Positions 1 through 8,534 are shown, counted from the first letter of the stretch. The stretch is DNA of 64,000 nucleotides from Candidatus Raymondbacteria bacterium RIFOXYA2_FULL_49_16 (GCA_001789205.1 MFYT01000054.1:8139-72138); one strand, 5' to 3'. Made by a program: numbers and translations. The notes: generated by a model not told the origin, from the sequence alone.

Positions 1-1
1 C

Positions 2-1246
2 ATGGGCATTGACAAATCCAATGTTCGCTGGATAATCCATTACAACCTTCCAAAAAACATTGAAAGCTATTACCAGGAAATCGGTCGCGCGGGCAGGGAC
101 GGCGCGCCAGCGGACACACTGCTCTTTTACAGCTATGCCGATGTCATAATGCACGGCAGAATGATCCAGGAATCTACCGATGAACGCCGGGAATTGCTCC
201 AGGCAAAACTGGACCGCATGAAGCAATACGCGGAGTCTGAAATCTGCAGGCGCAGGATATTACTGAGCTATTTCAACGAGGTCCCGGAGCATGATTGCAA
301 CAACTGCGATGTATGCACAAATCCGCCGCAAAAATTCGACGCGACAATCATGGCCCAAAAGGCGCTTTCCGCCATTGCACGCACCAATGAAAAGGTGAAC
401 CTTACGCTGCTCGTTGATATTTTAAGGGGGTCGCACAACAGGCAGGTGCTGGCGAACGGCTACGAGACGATCAAGACATTCGGCGCGGGCAAGGACCTGA
501 AATATGACGAATGGTCGGATTATATCTTCCAGATGCTCAATTCCGGATATGTGGACATTGCCTATGACGAAGGCTATGCATTAAAACTGAATGATACGAG
601 CCGCAGAATTCTTTCCGGAGACAAGAAGGTAATGCTGGTAGCGTTCACACCGTATGAAAAACGTATTGAACAGGCGGCTGCGCCTGAAAAGCGTTTCTCT
701 GATGACCCTGAGTTGTTTGACCGGTTGAAACGGGTCCGAAAGGCCCTTGCCGATGAACAGGGGGTTCCGGCATTTGTTGTTTTCAGCGATAAAACATTGA
801 TCGATATGGCGCAGATAAGGCCGCGGAACAGGGAAGAGATGCTGCTGGTAACCGGCATTGGCGAATTCAAGGCTGACAAGTACGGGAAACTATTTCTTGA
901 TGAGATACAGAATTTTTTTGGTGAAGATCCTGTGCGCATAAAAAAAGAAAAAGGCGACACCCAGCGAATGACCTTTGAGTTGTACCGGCAGGGCAAGACC
1001 GTTGATCAGATCGCTGCCGAACGGAACCTTACGAGCGAAACCATTTTTTCCCATTTGATTACACTGTACGAAAGTGGACAATCGGTGGATTTGGCACAAT
1101 ACGTTACAGAATCGGAAAGAAAGGAAATCGCGGCCACAGCAAAATCCTTGGCTGTTCGCAATGGCTCCATGAAACCGATATTTGACCGTTGTGGAGGGAA
1201 ATACGATTATTCGAAAATCAGGATTGCTTTGGCATTGGAAGAATAA
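2..1246 (+). CDS. recQ: ATP-dependent DNA helicase RecQ (5'-truncated by window)
   Basis: C-terminal 414 residues of a 3'-5' DNA helicase of the RecQ family, acting in recombination and repair. The reading frame is open to the window edge, and the first ATG is internal: it lies in the MGIDK stretch just before helicase motif VI (QEIGRAGRDG, about residues 26-35). After it come the zinc-binding cysteines of the RecQ-Ct domain (C at about 82, then CNNCDVC near 99-105), the winged-helix region and an HRDC-like domain (about 235-310, containing LLVTGIGEFKADKYG). A C-terminal helix-turn-helix-like segment follows (about 333-370, QGKTVDQIAAERNLTSETI), an extension found in many bacterial RecQ proteins. 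The helicase lobe with Walker A and B lies upstream of the window. No terminator is evident after the stop. Confidence 0.95.
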   Translation: MGIDKSNVRWIIHYNLPKNIESYYQEIGRAGRDGAPADTLLFYSYADVIMHGRMIQESTDERRELLQAKLDRMKQYAESEICRRRILLSYFNEVPEHDCNNCDVCTNPPQKFDATIMAQKALSAIARTNEKVNLTLLVDILRGSHNRQVLANGYETIKTFGAGKDLKYDEWSDYIFQMLNSGYVDIAYDEGYALKLNDTSRRILSGDKKVMLVAFTPYEKRIEQAAAPEKRFSDDPELFDRLKRVRKALADEQGVPAFVVFSDKTLIDMAQIRPRNREEMLLVTGIGEFKADKYGKLFLDEIQNFFGEDPVRIKKEKGDTQRMTFELYRQGKTVDQIAAERNLTSETIFSHLITLYESGQSVDLAQYVTESERKEIAATAKSLAVRNGSMKPIFDRCGGKYDYSKIRIALALEE

Positions 1247-1410
1247 AGTACGGATACACATACATTTTTATATTGATTTGAAAGATGCTTACCAGGTATT
1301 CTATCTGCAACTCTATTTTCATTTAGCATAACTATATGAAACGTAATTTGAACTTAGTTGTGTGTCTGGAGTGGACACTAAAATAGACATCTGCCTGGGA
1401 GGAACGGCTT

Positions 1411-1731
1411 TTGACAAGGTATGCATGCCCTTCCTCGCTCATCAAAGCGCTTGTGAGCGAACCTGTTCTTACGGCTATACGGCGGGAATTGAATCGGGTA
1501 TGCGAGTTCAGGCTGGATATTGAAGATGTTTTCAGCTCAATTAAAAATGGCACGTTCAAAGACATGGCGCAGTGTAAGGATGAAATGAAAAAAATACTGC
1601 TCGATAAAGAAAAAATAGCGCTGGAAAAAGAAATTGAGATGGGCGAATGGGTTCCAGTGCGCAATATGGCCGAAGAAATCAAAAAATATCAGTCACACGC
1701 ACAGCACGCGTTGAATAAAAACAGCTCGTGA
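1411..1731 (+). CDS. Hypothetical protein, 106 aa, charged and helical
   Basis: Small unrecognised protein with a TTG start preceded by a good ribosome binding site (GGGAGGAA at 1397-1404, about 6 nt spacing). The sequence is rich in Lys and Glu, has no signal peptide or membrane segment, and looks helical from about residue 35 to 95 (DEMKKILLDKEKIALEKEIEMGEW). It stands alone on the plus strand, convergent with the leftward operon that ends 1 bp beyond its stop. I do not recognise a family. A role as a small regulator or a fragment of a larger protein cannot be separated from sequence alone. The good ribosome binding site and clean frame argue that it is real. Confidence 0.55.
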   Translation: MTRYACPSSLIKALVSEPVLTAIRRELNRVCEFRLDIEDVFSSIKNGTFKDMAQCKDEMKKILLDKEKIALEKEIEMGEWVPVRNMAEEIKKYQSHAQHALNKNSS

Positions 1732-1732
1732 T

Positions 1733-2077
1733 TCAGTCTACCTCTTCACCCGACGCAGTAACCTGGTTTGCAGGAGTTACCGTGACCTTGTATTCCATGC
1801 ATGTTTCAGCATGCAGGGTATAGGCAAATGTGCTGTCCTCACCATGGATTGCGATGGTGAATTTTATGTCTCCTGGGTCAAACGTACGCCACAATGACGA
1901 TTGCCCCACTTCAATACCATTGACGTTTTCCGTATTGCCGCCACTTGTTTTAATCTGAATGTCCGCACGGTCAGTCCCATTGTTTATCAGCATGACGCGC
2001 GGCGGCTCATCTTTGCACGATGCGCATCGTAAAAACAGCGCAAAAACACCGGCTGCCAGAATCAATATCTTTTTCAT
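1733..2077 (-). CDS. Small exported protein, possibly lipoprotein, 114 aa
   Basis: Begins MKKILILAAGVFALFLRCASCKDEPP: a charged N-terminus, a hydrophobic core and cysteines at positions 18 and 21 that could serve for lipid attachment, although the lipobox is imperfect. The mature part (about 90 residues) has a beta-rich pattern (IQIKTSGG, DIKFTIAIHGED, CMEYKVTVTPANQ) and no recognised domain. The ATG overlaps the TGA of the upstream glycosidase by 4 bp (ATGA at 2074-2077), so the two are probably translationally coupled. A longer in-frame extension upstream exists but lies inside the glycosidase gene, so the internal ATG with the signal sequence was chosen. Last gene of the leftward run. Function unknown. 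Confidence 0.7.
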   Translation of the reverse strand: MKKILILAAGVFALFLRCASCKDEPPRVMLINNGTDRADIQIKTSGGNTENVNGIEVGQSSLWRTFDPGDIKFTIAIHGEDSTFAYTLHAETCMEYKVTVTPANQVTASGEEVD

Positions 2078-3792
2078 GGTTTCACCCTTCCTGTATATTC
2101 GTTCGCCAGTACAAGAAAAACACTCGCTGTCCAGGTATATGACAAATCGCGCAAGCCCTTGCCGGACACCGCGTCGAAACACTCGGCCATGCCGTTTTTC
2201 GCTGCCATGGCGCAGAATCGTCCGGCTATTTCTTCTGAAAAGCCCCTCTCCCCTGCCCGGTACAGCCCATCCACAAGCAGCATGGTCGAGGGCGCCCAGA
2301 TAGGGCCGCGCCAATAGCCATCGGTCTCATAATGTTTGCTCTTCACGCTCTCGGTTGCAAAGCCATTGTCAGTTAAAAACCTGCCTTTTTGCCTTAGGCC
2401 CTTGAGTAGTGCCTTCTTGATGTAGATGGGAAGGCGTTTTCCCAGAACAATGGGCATATAATTAATGAGGCTATCTGATTTCACACACGTATGATCACCC
2501 GACTTGAACGACATAAACGAATTATTTTTCCATGAATGGACGATAAATTTCTTTAACAACAGGTTTGCACGGTTTGTCCATTTGCGCGCCTCTCCTTTTT
2601 TCCCCAGCTTGCCAGCGATTTCAGACAGTGTGTCCATCTGGAGGACCAGATACGCGGGATGGTCGGGCGCTTCTACTGGCACGCCATTGTCGAACACCGT
2701 GGCATTGTCCCAGCCCGAATCGTTCCCATGGTTGTACTGTGGAATACCATCGCCATCATAATCGCGATACAAAAACCACCGGTTTGTCCAGGCGACCAGC
2801 GAGGGATAGATACGGGCAAGGCGCTCGGGAGTACAATAGGCCGATCGTTGCATCATCCACGAAAGCGCCCAGCCATGCACGGGCGGTTTGCAGAAATTCC
2901 ACCCAATCTGTTTATCGTTGATGCTGTCGGGATAGGCGCCGTTTTTGTTTTGATGGTCAGCAAAAATCATGAGCTGGTCCCAAGCAAGGTGCGGATGGCT
3001 GCGCACATGCGCGAGCGCGTTAAAGCAGTTGTCCCAGCTCCAGATGCTGTTCATCCAGTTTTTTGACATGTACAGAACCGGCCGCGTTAAATGTCCCGAT
3101 GGTCCCACGTGTGCTGACCAGTTTATGTATGCGCCAAGGGTACGCGCATCGTCAAGCTCCGTTGTTGTTTGAAGCGTGCGGAAGAGCCACGAATTCCAGG
3201 AACGCTGCGTTGCAGCGCACGCCTTTATAAATGATGTGGCCTGCGCAGGCAGTTCACCTATGCCAGCGCATTGCTCTTCAATCACGCATTCACACGCCTC
3301 TCCCTCTTCGGCTGGATGCAAGGACACGGTAAAATCAGAGGTATGGCCAATGGCTGGGACAATTCGGGCTGCTGCTGTTCCGGAAACGACCCGGAGGAAA
3401 TAGCTGCTTTTGTTGGCATAATTGTTTATGGCCCAGACCTGATTGTTAACGGGAATGGCTGTGCCATAGGCTCCTGGAACCAGCGTCAATCGCAGGCCAA
3501 CGCCTTTGGCTGCAACTCGTACGCCGGCTATTCCGTCAAAGCAGATACTGGCCAGGCCAACGCTTGCGGACAAAGTGAGAAGGTGGGGCGCCGCGCATTC
3601 CCGAATGTTTTTCACCGGCTTTTTGTTGCGCACAAGATCGATTCTAAAGATTTCGCCGTCGGGTGTGGTTATATCGCCGCGTACAGAGCGCAGATACAAT
3701 CCAGCTGGGCGCTTGTCCTTTGCGGGAAGGCGCGAAACCGCGAAAAACGATCCTTGTCTGCTAAAGGGAATTGCGCGCAAATCGAAACGCAT
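2074..3792 (-). CDS. (alpha/alpha)6-barrel glycoside hydrolase, GH63/GH37-like (MGH1 type)
   Basis: 572-residue glycosidase with no signal peptide. The first roughly 190 residues are a beta-sandwich-like N-terminal domain. The rest matches the (alpha/alpha)6 barrel of trehalase/glucosidase/mannosylglycerate hydrolase-type enzymes. Recognisable blocks are NWMNSIWSWDNCFNALAHV, GAYPDSINDKQIGWNFCKPP, YDGDGIPQYNHGNDSGWDNATV (the Asp of the NDSGWDN block is the likely acid) and YWRGPIWAP (with the preceding Glu near ETDGYWRGP as likely base). The substrate is probably a short alpha-linked glycoside, but sequence alone does not separate glucosidase from mannosylglycerate hydrolase. The start lies 3 bp after the protease stop, and the 3' end overlaps the next small gene by 4 bp. 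A glycosidase is an unusual member of a par/cell-shape operon. Confidence 0.8.
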   Translation of the reverse strand: MRFDLRAIPFSRQGSFFAVSRLPAKDKRPAGLYLRSVRGDITTPDGEIFRIDLVRNKKPVKNIRECAAPHLLTLSASVGLASICFDGIAGVRVAAKGVGLRLTLVPGAYGTAIPVNNQVWAINNYANKSSYFLRVVSGTAAARIVPAIGHTSDFTVSLHPAEEGEACECVIEEQCAGIGELPAQATSFIKACAATQRSWNSWLFRTLQTTTELDDARTLGAYINWSAHVGPSGHLTRPVLYMSKNWMNSIWSWDNCFNALAHVRSHPHLAWDQLMIFADHQNKNGAYPDSINDKQIGWNFCKPPVHGWALSWMMQRSAYCTPERLARIYPSLVAWTNRWFLYRDYDGDGIPQYNHGNDSGWDNATVFDNGVPVEAPDHPAYLVLQMDTLSEIAGKLGKKGEARKWTNRANLLLKKFIVHSWKNNSFMSFKSGDHTCVKSDSLINYMPIVLGKRLPIYIKKALLKGLRQKGRFLTDNGFATESVKSKHYETDGYWRGPIWAPSTMLLVDGLYRAGERGFSEEIAGRFCAMAAKNGMAECFDAVSGKGLRDLSYTWTASVFLVLANEYTGRVKP

Positions 3793-3795
3793 TCA

Positions 3796-4986
3796 CTACT
3801 CTGTTGCTTCTATTGCAAGACGCGCTTGCTTTTCTTTCCTATTGCGGACAAAAAACACCGTTGCAGTGTCGCCGGGTAAATACTGGTTGAAAATTTCCTG
3901 GATAGAGGCCGTATCAAACACTTTGTACCTATCGACCTGGGTGATAATGTCGCCAGTGGCAAGGCCTGCGCGCGCGCCCAGGCTCTTCTTCTCGACCCCG
4001 TTGATAATGACACCCCGCACATCCTTGAGACCCATGCTCTGTGCAATGACCTCGTTAATATTCTGGACCGAAATGCCGGTGTTGAACGACCGTATTTTCC
4101 CATATTTGATGATCTCTTTGAGGGTTTTTTGCACCCTGCCCACGGGAATGGCAAAGCCAATGCCTACATTACCGCCGTCCTGGGTAAAAATGAAGGTATT
4201 TATTCCTATGAGTTCTCCAAGGCAATTAATGAGCGCTCCGCCGCTGTTGCCGGGATTAATGGCAGCGTCAGTCTGGATCATGTCCTTATATTTTGTACCA
4301 ATGCCGCTTTCGCGCGTAAACTGGCGTCCCATGGCGCTGACAACGCCCACGGTGACGGTTGGCTTGTTGTCGTCAATAAGACCGCCAAAGGGATTGCCAA
4401 TGGCAGCGGTCCACTCTCCGATATAGATGCTGTCGTTTGGACACATGGTGATTGCGGGAAGTCCCTTGCCTTCAATTTTTATGACCGCAAGATCAGTAAA
4501 TGGATCGGACCCAACGCCCTTTGCCTCGTACGTGGCGCCGCTTTGGCAGTGTACCTCGATGCGCGAAGCGTTTTCAATGACATGGTAGTTGGTGATTATA
4601 TGGCCGCTGGCGGTAACAATAACTCCCGAGCCCATGGACTGGAACTCCTGGACATAGGGGGGGAAAAACTGGCGGAAAAAAGGATCGTTGAAAAGCGGAT
4701 TTGCGTAGATGCGTACCTGGGTGACGCCGATAAAGACCACTGAGGGCGAGGCCTTGCCTATGGCTTGGACATATTCGTTGAACCTGCGGACTACGGGCCC
4801 TTCAGTTCCTTGGCCGCCGGCAACGCGCATCAGCCCTGGCTCTTCTGCGGCGGACTGCGCATTGGTTTGGGTTGCACCGGGGTTTTTCCCAATAAAATAC
4901 CGGTTTGCAGCAACGCCGGAAAAAAAGGCTGTGCAAAGAAGGATAAGTACAAGGGCTGTTTTCATGATCCCACGCATTCGCGGCAA
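3796..4986 (-). CDS. DegP/HtrA-like serine protease with one PDZ domain
   Basis: 396-residue periplasmic quality-control protease. An N-terminal hydrophobic segment (TALVLILLCTAFFSGVAA, about residues 10-27) acts as signal or anchor. The trypsin-like domain carries His135 (ITNYHVIE), Asp165 (FTDLAVIKIE) and Ser248 (NPGNSGGALIN), and one PDZ domain covers about residues 300-390. The single PDZ resembles DegS or compact HtrA proteins rather than two-PDZ DegP. The chosen start is TTG at 4986, directly after the bactofilin stop, with AGGA about 7 nt upstream. ATG codons at 4977 and 4965 are alternatives and would shorten only the cytoplasmic lead. It is cotranscribed with bactofilin and followed 3 bp later by a glycosidase. 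Confidence 0.93.
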   Translation of the reverse strand: MPRMRGIMKTALVLILLCTAFFSGVAANRYFIGKNPGATQTNAQSAAEEPGLMRVAGGQGTEGPVVRRFNEYVQAIGKASPSVVFIGVTQVRIYANPLFNDPFFRQFFPPYVQEFQSMGSGVIVTASGHIITNYHVIENASRIEVHCQSGATYEAKGVGSDPFTDLAVIKIEGKGLPAITMCPNDSIYIGEWTAAIGNPFGGLIDDNKPTVTVGVVSAMGRQFTRESGIGTKYKDMIQTDAAINPGNSGGALINCLGELIGINTFIFTQDGGNVGIGFAIPVGRVQKTLKEIIKYGKIRSFNTGISVQNINEVIAQSMGLKDVRGVIINGVEKKSLGARAGLATGDIITQVDRYKVFDTASIQEIFNQYLPGDTATVFFVRNRKEKQARLAIEATE

Positions 4987-5343
4987 TTACCCTTCCTTGG
5001 CCGGGCTCATGGAACAGTTACCGTGGAAGAGCGCACCTTCGTTGATAATAAGGTCCTTTGTTTTGATGTCGCCCATGACCGACGCCTTTTCCTCGAGCTC
5101 AATCCGTTCCGCGGCAACCAGATTTCCCACGACACGTCCGCCGATCCGAGTGCTTTTCACGGTAATGTCGGCCTCGACCACGCCCGTCGTGCCAACGATG
5201 AGGTCGCCTTCGATGGCCATTTTGCCCTTGATGGCGCCATCAACACGAATGTCGTGGCCCACGGTGACTGTACCTTCGATAAGCGCGCCTTCGCCTATCA
5301 CCGTGTACAACCCTCTGCCGTTTGTTCCATTTTTCTCTCCCAT
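4987..5343 (-). CDS. Bactofilin family cytoskeletal protein
   Basis: 118 residues with the bactofilin beta-helix repeat (VIGEGALIEGTVTVGHDIRVDGAIKGKMAIEGDLIVGTTGVVEADI...), flanked by short unstructured ends. Bactofilins polymerise without nucleotide and act as scaffolds for cell-wall enzymes and chromosome segregation proteins. The start is the ATG at 5343, preceded by AAAGGAAA; an upstream in-frame extension lies inside the M23 gene and was rejected. It sits 19 bp downstream of an M23 peptidase gene and directly abuts the protease gene. The bactofilin-M23 pairing is a known cell-shape module (CcmA-Csd1 in Helicobacter, BacA-LmdC in Hyphomonas), which supports a shape role here. Confidence 0.93.
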   Translation of the reverse strand: MGEKNGTNGRGLYTVIGEGALIEGTVTVGHDIRVDGAIKGKMAIEGDLIVGTTGVVEADITVKSTRIGGRVVGNLVAAERIELEEKASVMGDIKTKDLIINEGALFHGNCSMSPAKEG

Positions 5344-5362
5344 ATCGTTTCCTTTCGGTTGA

Positions 5363-6226
5363 TTACTTGATAATAAACAGCATCGGATCGATCCGCTGCC
5401 CGTCTTTGATGATCTCGAAATGAAGGTGAGGCGCCGAGGACCTTCCTGAGCTGCCGACAAAGGCGATTGCCTGGCTCCGTTCAACAAGGTCGCCCTTTTT
5501 TACCGTGGTGCGCGAGCAGTGGCCATAGCGCGACACATAGCCATATCCGTGGTCTATTTCGACTATGTTTCCGAAATCAGGCTTCCATCCGGCAAAAGTT
5601 ACAATGCCCGGCCCCGAAGCCCTGATGGGCGAATCGTATACCGCGGCAATGTCGATGCCCGTGTGGTCGTCCCTGCCTCCCTTGTCGCTCTTTCCCTCGA
5701 AGCCGCGCGAGATCCAGCCATCAACAGGCAGAATAGTAGGCGCAGACTCAATAATCCGCTTACGCCGCTCCTCCCCGTCCTTGATGTTGATATACGCGAG
5801 ATTGCGCTGGAGTTTGATGTTCTGCACAAACAGGTCAAGCTCCTTCTCGGGCACTACTTCAGGATAATCGAAAAACGATGCGGATCCGTCTGTCAAGGTT
5901 TCGGCGTTTCCCTCGTCATTCATGGTGAGCAAGCGGATCTTCTTTTCGTAGGCCTTGATTTTACGGATTTCAGCGTACAGATTGTCAATTTTACGGTTCT
6001 TCTCCTTCAGGTCCGTATTTTCCCTGGCAAGTACCGAGACCGTAAGGATGCGATGGGAGATGCGAGCGTAGTAAGCGACAAAAAGCGCCATGGCGCAGAT
6101 GACCAGCATAAAGAGCGTCACCAGCAGCTTCACTACCCAGACACTGAGGGCGAAGCTGATATTGTGGGCGCCCGTGTCGCTCATCATCAGAAACGAAATT
6201 TTTTTGTTTTTTGTTTTTGTCTTCAT
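5363..6226 (-). CDS. Membrane-anchored M23 peptidoglycan endopeptidase
   Basis: 287 residues. After a short cytoplasmic N-terminus comes one transmembrane helix (about residues 27-53), then a coiled-coil stalk (about 64-100, ENTDLKEKNRKIDNLYAEIRKIK) and an M23/LytM domain (about 165-287). The zinc site is complete: H188 and D192 (DDHTGID) and H269 (PHLHFEI), with catalytic H236 (RYGHCS). It should cleave peptidoglycan peptide cross-links in the periplasm. The start at 6226 overlaps the parB stop by 4 bp (ATGA), indicating coupling, and the longer upstream frame lies within parB. Placement directly before bactofilin suggests the cytoplasmic tip binds the bactofilin filament, as shown for LmdC-BacA. 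Confidence 0.92.
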   Translation of the reverse strand: MKTKTKNKKISFLMMSDTGAHNISFALSVWVVKLLVTLFMLVICAMALFVAYYARISHRILTVSVLARENTDLKEKNRKIDNLYAEIRKIKAYEKKIRLLTMNDEGNAETLTDGSASFFDYPEVVPEKELDLFVQNIKLQRNLAYINIKDGEERRKRIIESAPTILPVDGWISRGFEGKSDKGGRDDHTGIDIAAVYDSPIRASGPGIVTFAGWKPDFGNIVEIDHGYGYVSRYGHCSRTTVKKGDLVERSQAIAFVGSSGRSSAPHLHFEIIKDGQRIDPMLFIIK

Positions 6227-7122
6227 TTCCCGGTAATAAGCGATATGATACGGTTGAGGTCGGCGATGGAGGTGAATTTCACGGTAACAGCGCCTCCCCG
6301 CTCGTTGCCGGAAATAACGACCCGTGTGCCCAGTGATTTTGCGAGCCTGTTCTCGCACTCGGTAATATTAGGGTCTTTTTCCAGTGCGGCCTTCTTCGGT
6401 GCCGTGGAAACGCGATTGCCCGACGCCATCTCCTCGGCCTGGCGTACGTTCAGTCCCTTGGCGACAATAGCCTTGAAAAGCCGCTGTTTCCCTGTCTCGG
6501 TCTCCTGTGAGAGAATAGCGCGTGCGTGCCCGGCGGTTATTACGCCGTCGAGCAATGCCTGTTGCATGTGCTCGGGGAGCTTTAGGAGGCGAAGCGTGTT
6601 GGTGACAAAAGAACGGCTTTTGCCGGTTTCGGAGGATATTTTTTCGTGTGTATAGTCGAATTTTGACATGAGATCGTTGTATCCGCGGGCAATTTCAATG
6701 TCGTTTAGGTCTGAACGCTGGAGATTTTCGACCAAGGCAATGACGTGCATCTGGCGATCGGAGACCCTGTCCTTAATAATCGCGGGAATGGTCGCAAGGC
6801 CAAGGGCCGCGGTAGCGGTAAGACGCCGTTCGCCGGAAATGAGTTCGTATCCGCCGCTGGTAGAGGCACGGACAATGACAGGTTCGAGCACACCGTGCAG
6901 GGCTATTGATTTTTTAAGATCTTCCAGTTCTTCGGGGTTAATGCTCTGGCGCGGCTGGAATGGATTGTGTTTAATTTCGCCAAGCGCGATGTTGGCCAGA
7001 AGGTTCTTTGGCCCGTTGCCAGCCGCAGGCTGCTGCTGCGCTTCGGCCGGATCGTCTTCAGCAGAAGAGAGCAGCGCGCGCAGGCCGCGGTGCAATGCTT
7101 TTCGTGGTTCCTTGCTATCCAT
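6223..7122 (-). CDS. parB: Chromosome partitioning protein ParB
   Basis: 299-residue ParB/Spo0J CTPase and parS-binding protein. Motifs: the N-terminal IKHNPFQPRQSI box, then ELISGERRLTAT (the GERRxRA motif of the CTP-binding domain) near residues 88-98. A helix-turn-helix follows (about 140-200, YTHEKISSETGKSRSFVTNTLRLLKLP) with a C-terminal dimerisation region. The start is the ATG at 7122 with a strong GGAGGAG upstream, and it overlaps the parA end by 8 bp. Two matching parS sites are present in this window. An alternative longer frame starting in parA was rejected. Confidence 0.96.
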   Translation of the reverse strand: MDSKEPRKALHRGLRALLSSAEDDPAEAQQQPAAGNGPKNLLANIALGEIKHNPFQPRQSINPEELEDLKKSIALHGVLEPVIVRASTSGGYELISGERRLTATAALGLATIPAIIKDRVSDRQMHVIALVENLQRSDLNDIEIARGYNDLMSKFDYTHEKISSETGKSRSFVTNTLRLLKLPEHMQQALLDGVITAGHARAILSQETETGKQRLFKAIVAKGLNVRQAEEMASGNRVSTAPKKAALEKDPNITECENRLAKSLGTRVVISGNERGGAVTVKFTSIADLNRIISLITGK

Positions 7123-7903
7123 GTTTAATAAGCTCCTCCGCCATCCCCATGTAGCTCTGCGCGCCAATGGAGACAACGTCATACAGAATGATCGGCTTTC
7201 CCGAGCTGGGGGCCTCGCTGAGTTTGACATTCCTCTGGATGACCGTATTGAAGACCTTGTCGCCAAAATAGTCCTTCACGTCGCCAGCCACCTGCTTTGA
7301 AAGATTGAGACGGGCATCGTACATGGTCAATAACGCGCCTTCTATTTTCAGGTCCTTGTTGGTGGTCTTCTGTATGGTGCGGACCGTGTTGAGCAGCTCG
7401 GCAAGCCCCTCGAGTGCGTAGAACTCGCACTGGATGGGGATGATGATGGAATCGGCGGCAGTGAGCGCGTTTATGGTGAGGATGGAGAGCGATGGCGGAC
7501 AGTCGATGATAATGTAGTCATATGCATCGCGCACGCAGGAAAGAAATTTCTTTAGACGGTATTCGCGAGCCATCATTTTAAAGAGCTCGTATTCGGCGCT
7601 CACGAGGTCCGGGGTGGAGGGAATGACATCCAGAAACTGCAGCAGTTCCTGACGTTCCGGCTTCTGGATTATTGTTTGAGGCAGGCTCCCCTCGATAGAG
7701 GCGTCGTCGACAAGCGCATCATAGACAGAATACTTTACTTCACGCTTGCTCAGGCCAAGACCGGTTGTTGCGTTCCCCTGAGGATCAATGTCGACCAAAA
7801 GGGTCTTTTTCTCGAGAACAGACAATGAAGCAGCAAGATTAACAGAGGTTGTTGTTTTTCCAACACCTCCCTTTTGATTGACAATAGCTATTGTTTTTAC
7901 CAT
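7115..7903 (-). CDS. parA: Chromosome partitioning ATPase ParA (Soj)
   Basis: 262-residue ParA ATPase with the deviant Walker A motif (QKGGVGKTT, residues about 10-18), DIDPQGNATTGLG (switch I region) and IIIDCPPSLSILTINAL (Walker B). It lacks an N-terminal DNA-binding domain, as expected for chromosomal ParA. It works with ParB and parS in origin segregation. The ATG at 7903 gives the normal MVKTIAIVNQKGG start; a TTG three codons upstream is possible, and neither has a strong Shine-Dalgarno. It lies 37 bp after rsmG and overlaps parB by 8 bp. Confidence 0.96.
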   Translation of the reverse strand: MVKTIAIVNQKGGVGKTTTSVNLAASLSVLEKKTLLVDIDPQGNATTGLGLSKREVKYSVYDALVDDASIEGSLPQTIIQKPERQELLQFLDVIPSTPDLVSAEYELFKMMAREYRLKKFLSCVRDAYDYIIIDCPPSLSILTINALTAADSIIIPIQCEFYALEGLAELLNTVRTIQKTTNKDLKIEGALLTMYDARLNLSKQVAGDVKDYFGDKVFNTVIQRNVKLSEAPSSGKPIILYDVVSIGAQSYMGMAEELIKHG

Positions 7904-7940
7904 AAGGAACAATAAAAATAAATTAAATCACAATTAAAAT

Positions 7941-8534
7941 CTATATCAATGTTTTTGTCTTGAGAATTACCAATTTTCTTTTCTCACCGGAAGTATTTTT
8001 ATAAACAACATTGTCAACACTGTTGATAAGTTTGCCAACCATTGTTGATAACCCATCTATATCATTATCGATAAATGACTTGAATATAATAATTTTCCCG
8101 TTATTTTTTAAATAATATATGGCTTTTTTAACAATTTCCTCTGTTGAAGAAAATGCTCTTGAAAGGCAATAGTCAAAATGTTTTTTGTATTCATTGGGCT
8201 CTTCTTCGATCTTTCCAATAAAAATAGAAAGGTTGGAAATATGTAGACCCTCCTTCATTCTTTTTAAAAAATATCCTTTTTTGACGTTCTTTTCCATTGC
8301 TACAATCTGAAGGTCGTTCCGGCTTAAGGCAATTGGTATTGCTGGAAAGCCATTGCCGCTTCCAATATCCAGCACTGTTGCGTTTTTAGATATATATTTT
8401 TCAGCAACCAAAGAATCAGTAAAATGTCTCTCGTAGAGACGGGGAATATCATTTTTAGAAACAAGGTTTATTCGCCTGTTCCATTTTTCAAGACCAGAAA
8501 GAAAGCCGGATACGCGGGGATCATTTTTTTCCAT
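7941..8534 (-). CDS. rsmG: 16S rRNA (guanine-N7)-methyltransferase RsmG
   Basis: 197 residues, the usual length for RsmG/GidB, which methylates G527 of 16S rRNA using S-adenosylmethionine. The SAM-binding loop is VLDIGSGNGFPAIPIA; NRRINLVSKNDIPRLYERHFTDSL upstream is the typical RsmG lead, and DYCLSRAFSSTEEI follows. The ATG at 8534 starts 14 bp inside the end of mnmG, a coupled arrangement typical of gidA-gidB. An in-frame ATG further upstream would add a segment lying wholly within mnmG. The coding sequence is strikingly AT-rich compared with parA and parB. It contains two TGTTGATAA words (8021-8029 and 8043-8051), which are DnaA-box-like. Confidence 0.95.
   Translation of the reverse strand: MEKNDPRVSGFLSGLEKWNRRINLVSKNDIPRLYERHFTDSLVAEKYISKNATVLDIGSGNGFPAIPIALSRNDLQIVAMEKNVKKGYFLKRMKEGLHISNLSIFIGKIEEEPNEYKKHFDYCLSRAFSSTEEIVKKAIYYLKNNGKIIIFKSFIDNDIDGLSTMVGKLINSVDNVVYKNTSGEKRKLVILKTKTLI

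Noticed and set aside
890-1261. Minus-strand frame opposite recQ
   Set aside because: Antisense shadow of recQ with no features of its own.
3506-4426. Plus-strand frame opposite the DegP-like gene
   Set aside because: Shadow of the protease and glycosidase coding strand; no domain, and it crosses the junction of two well-supported genes.
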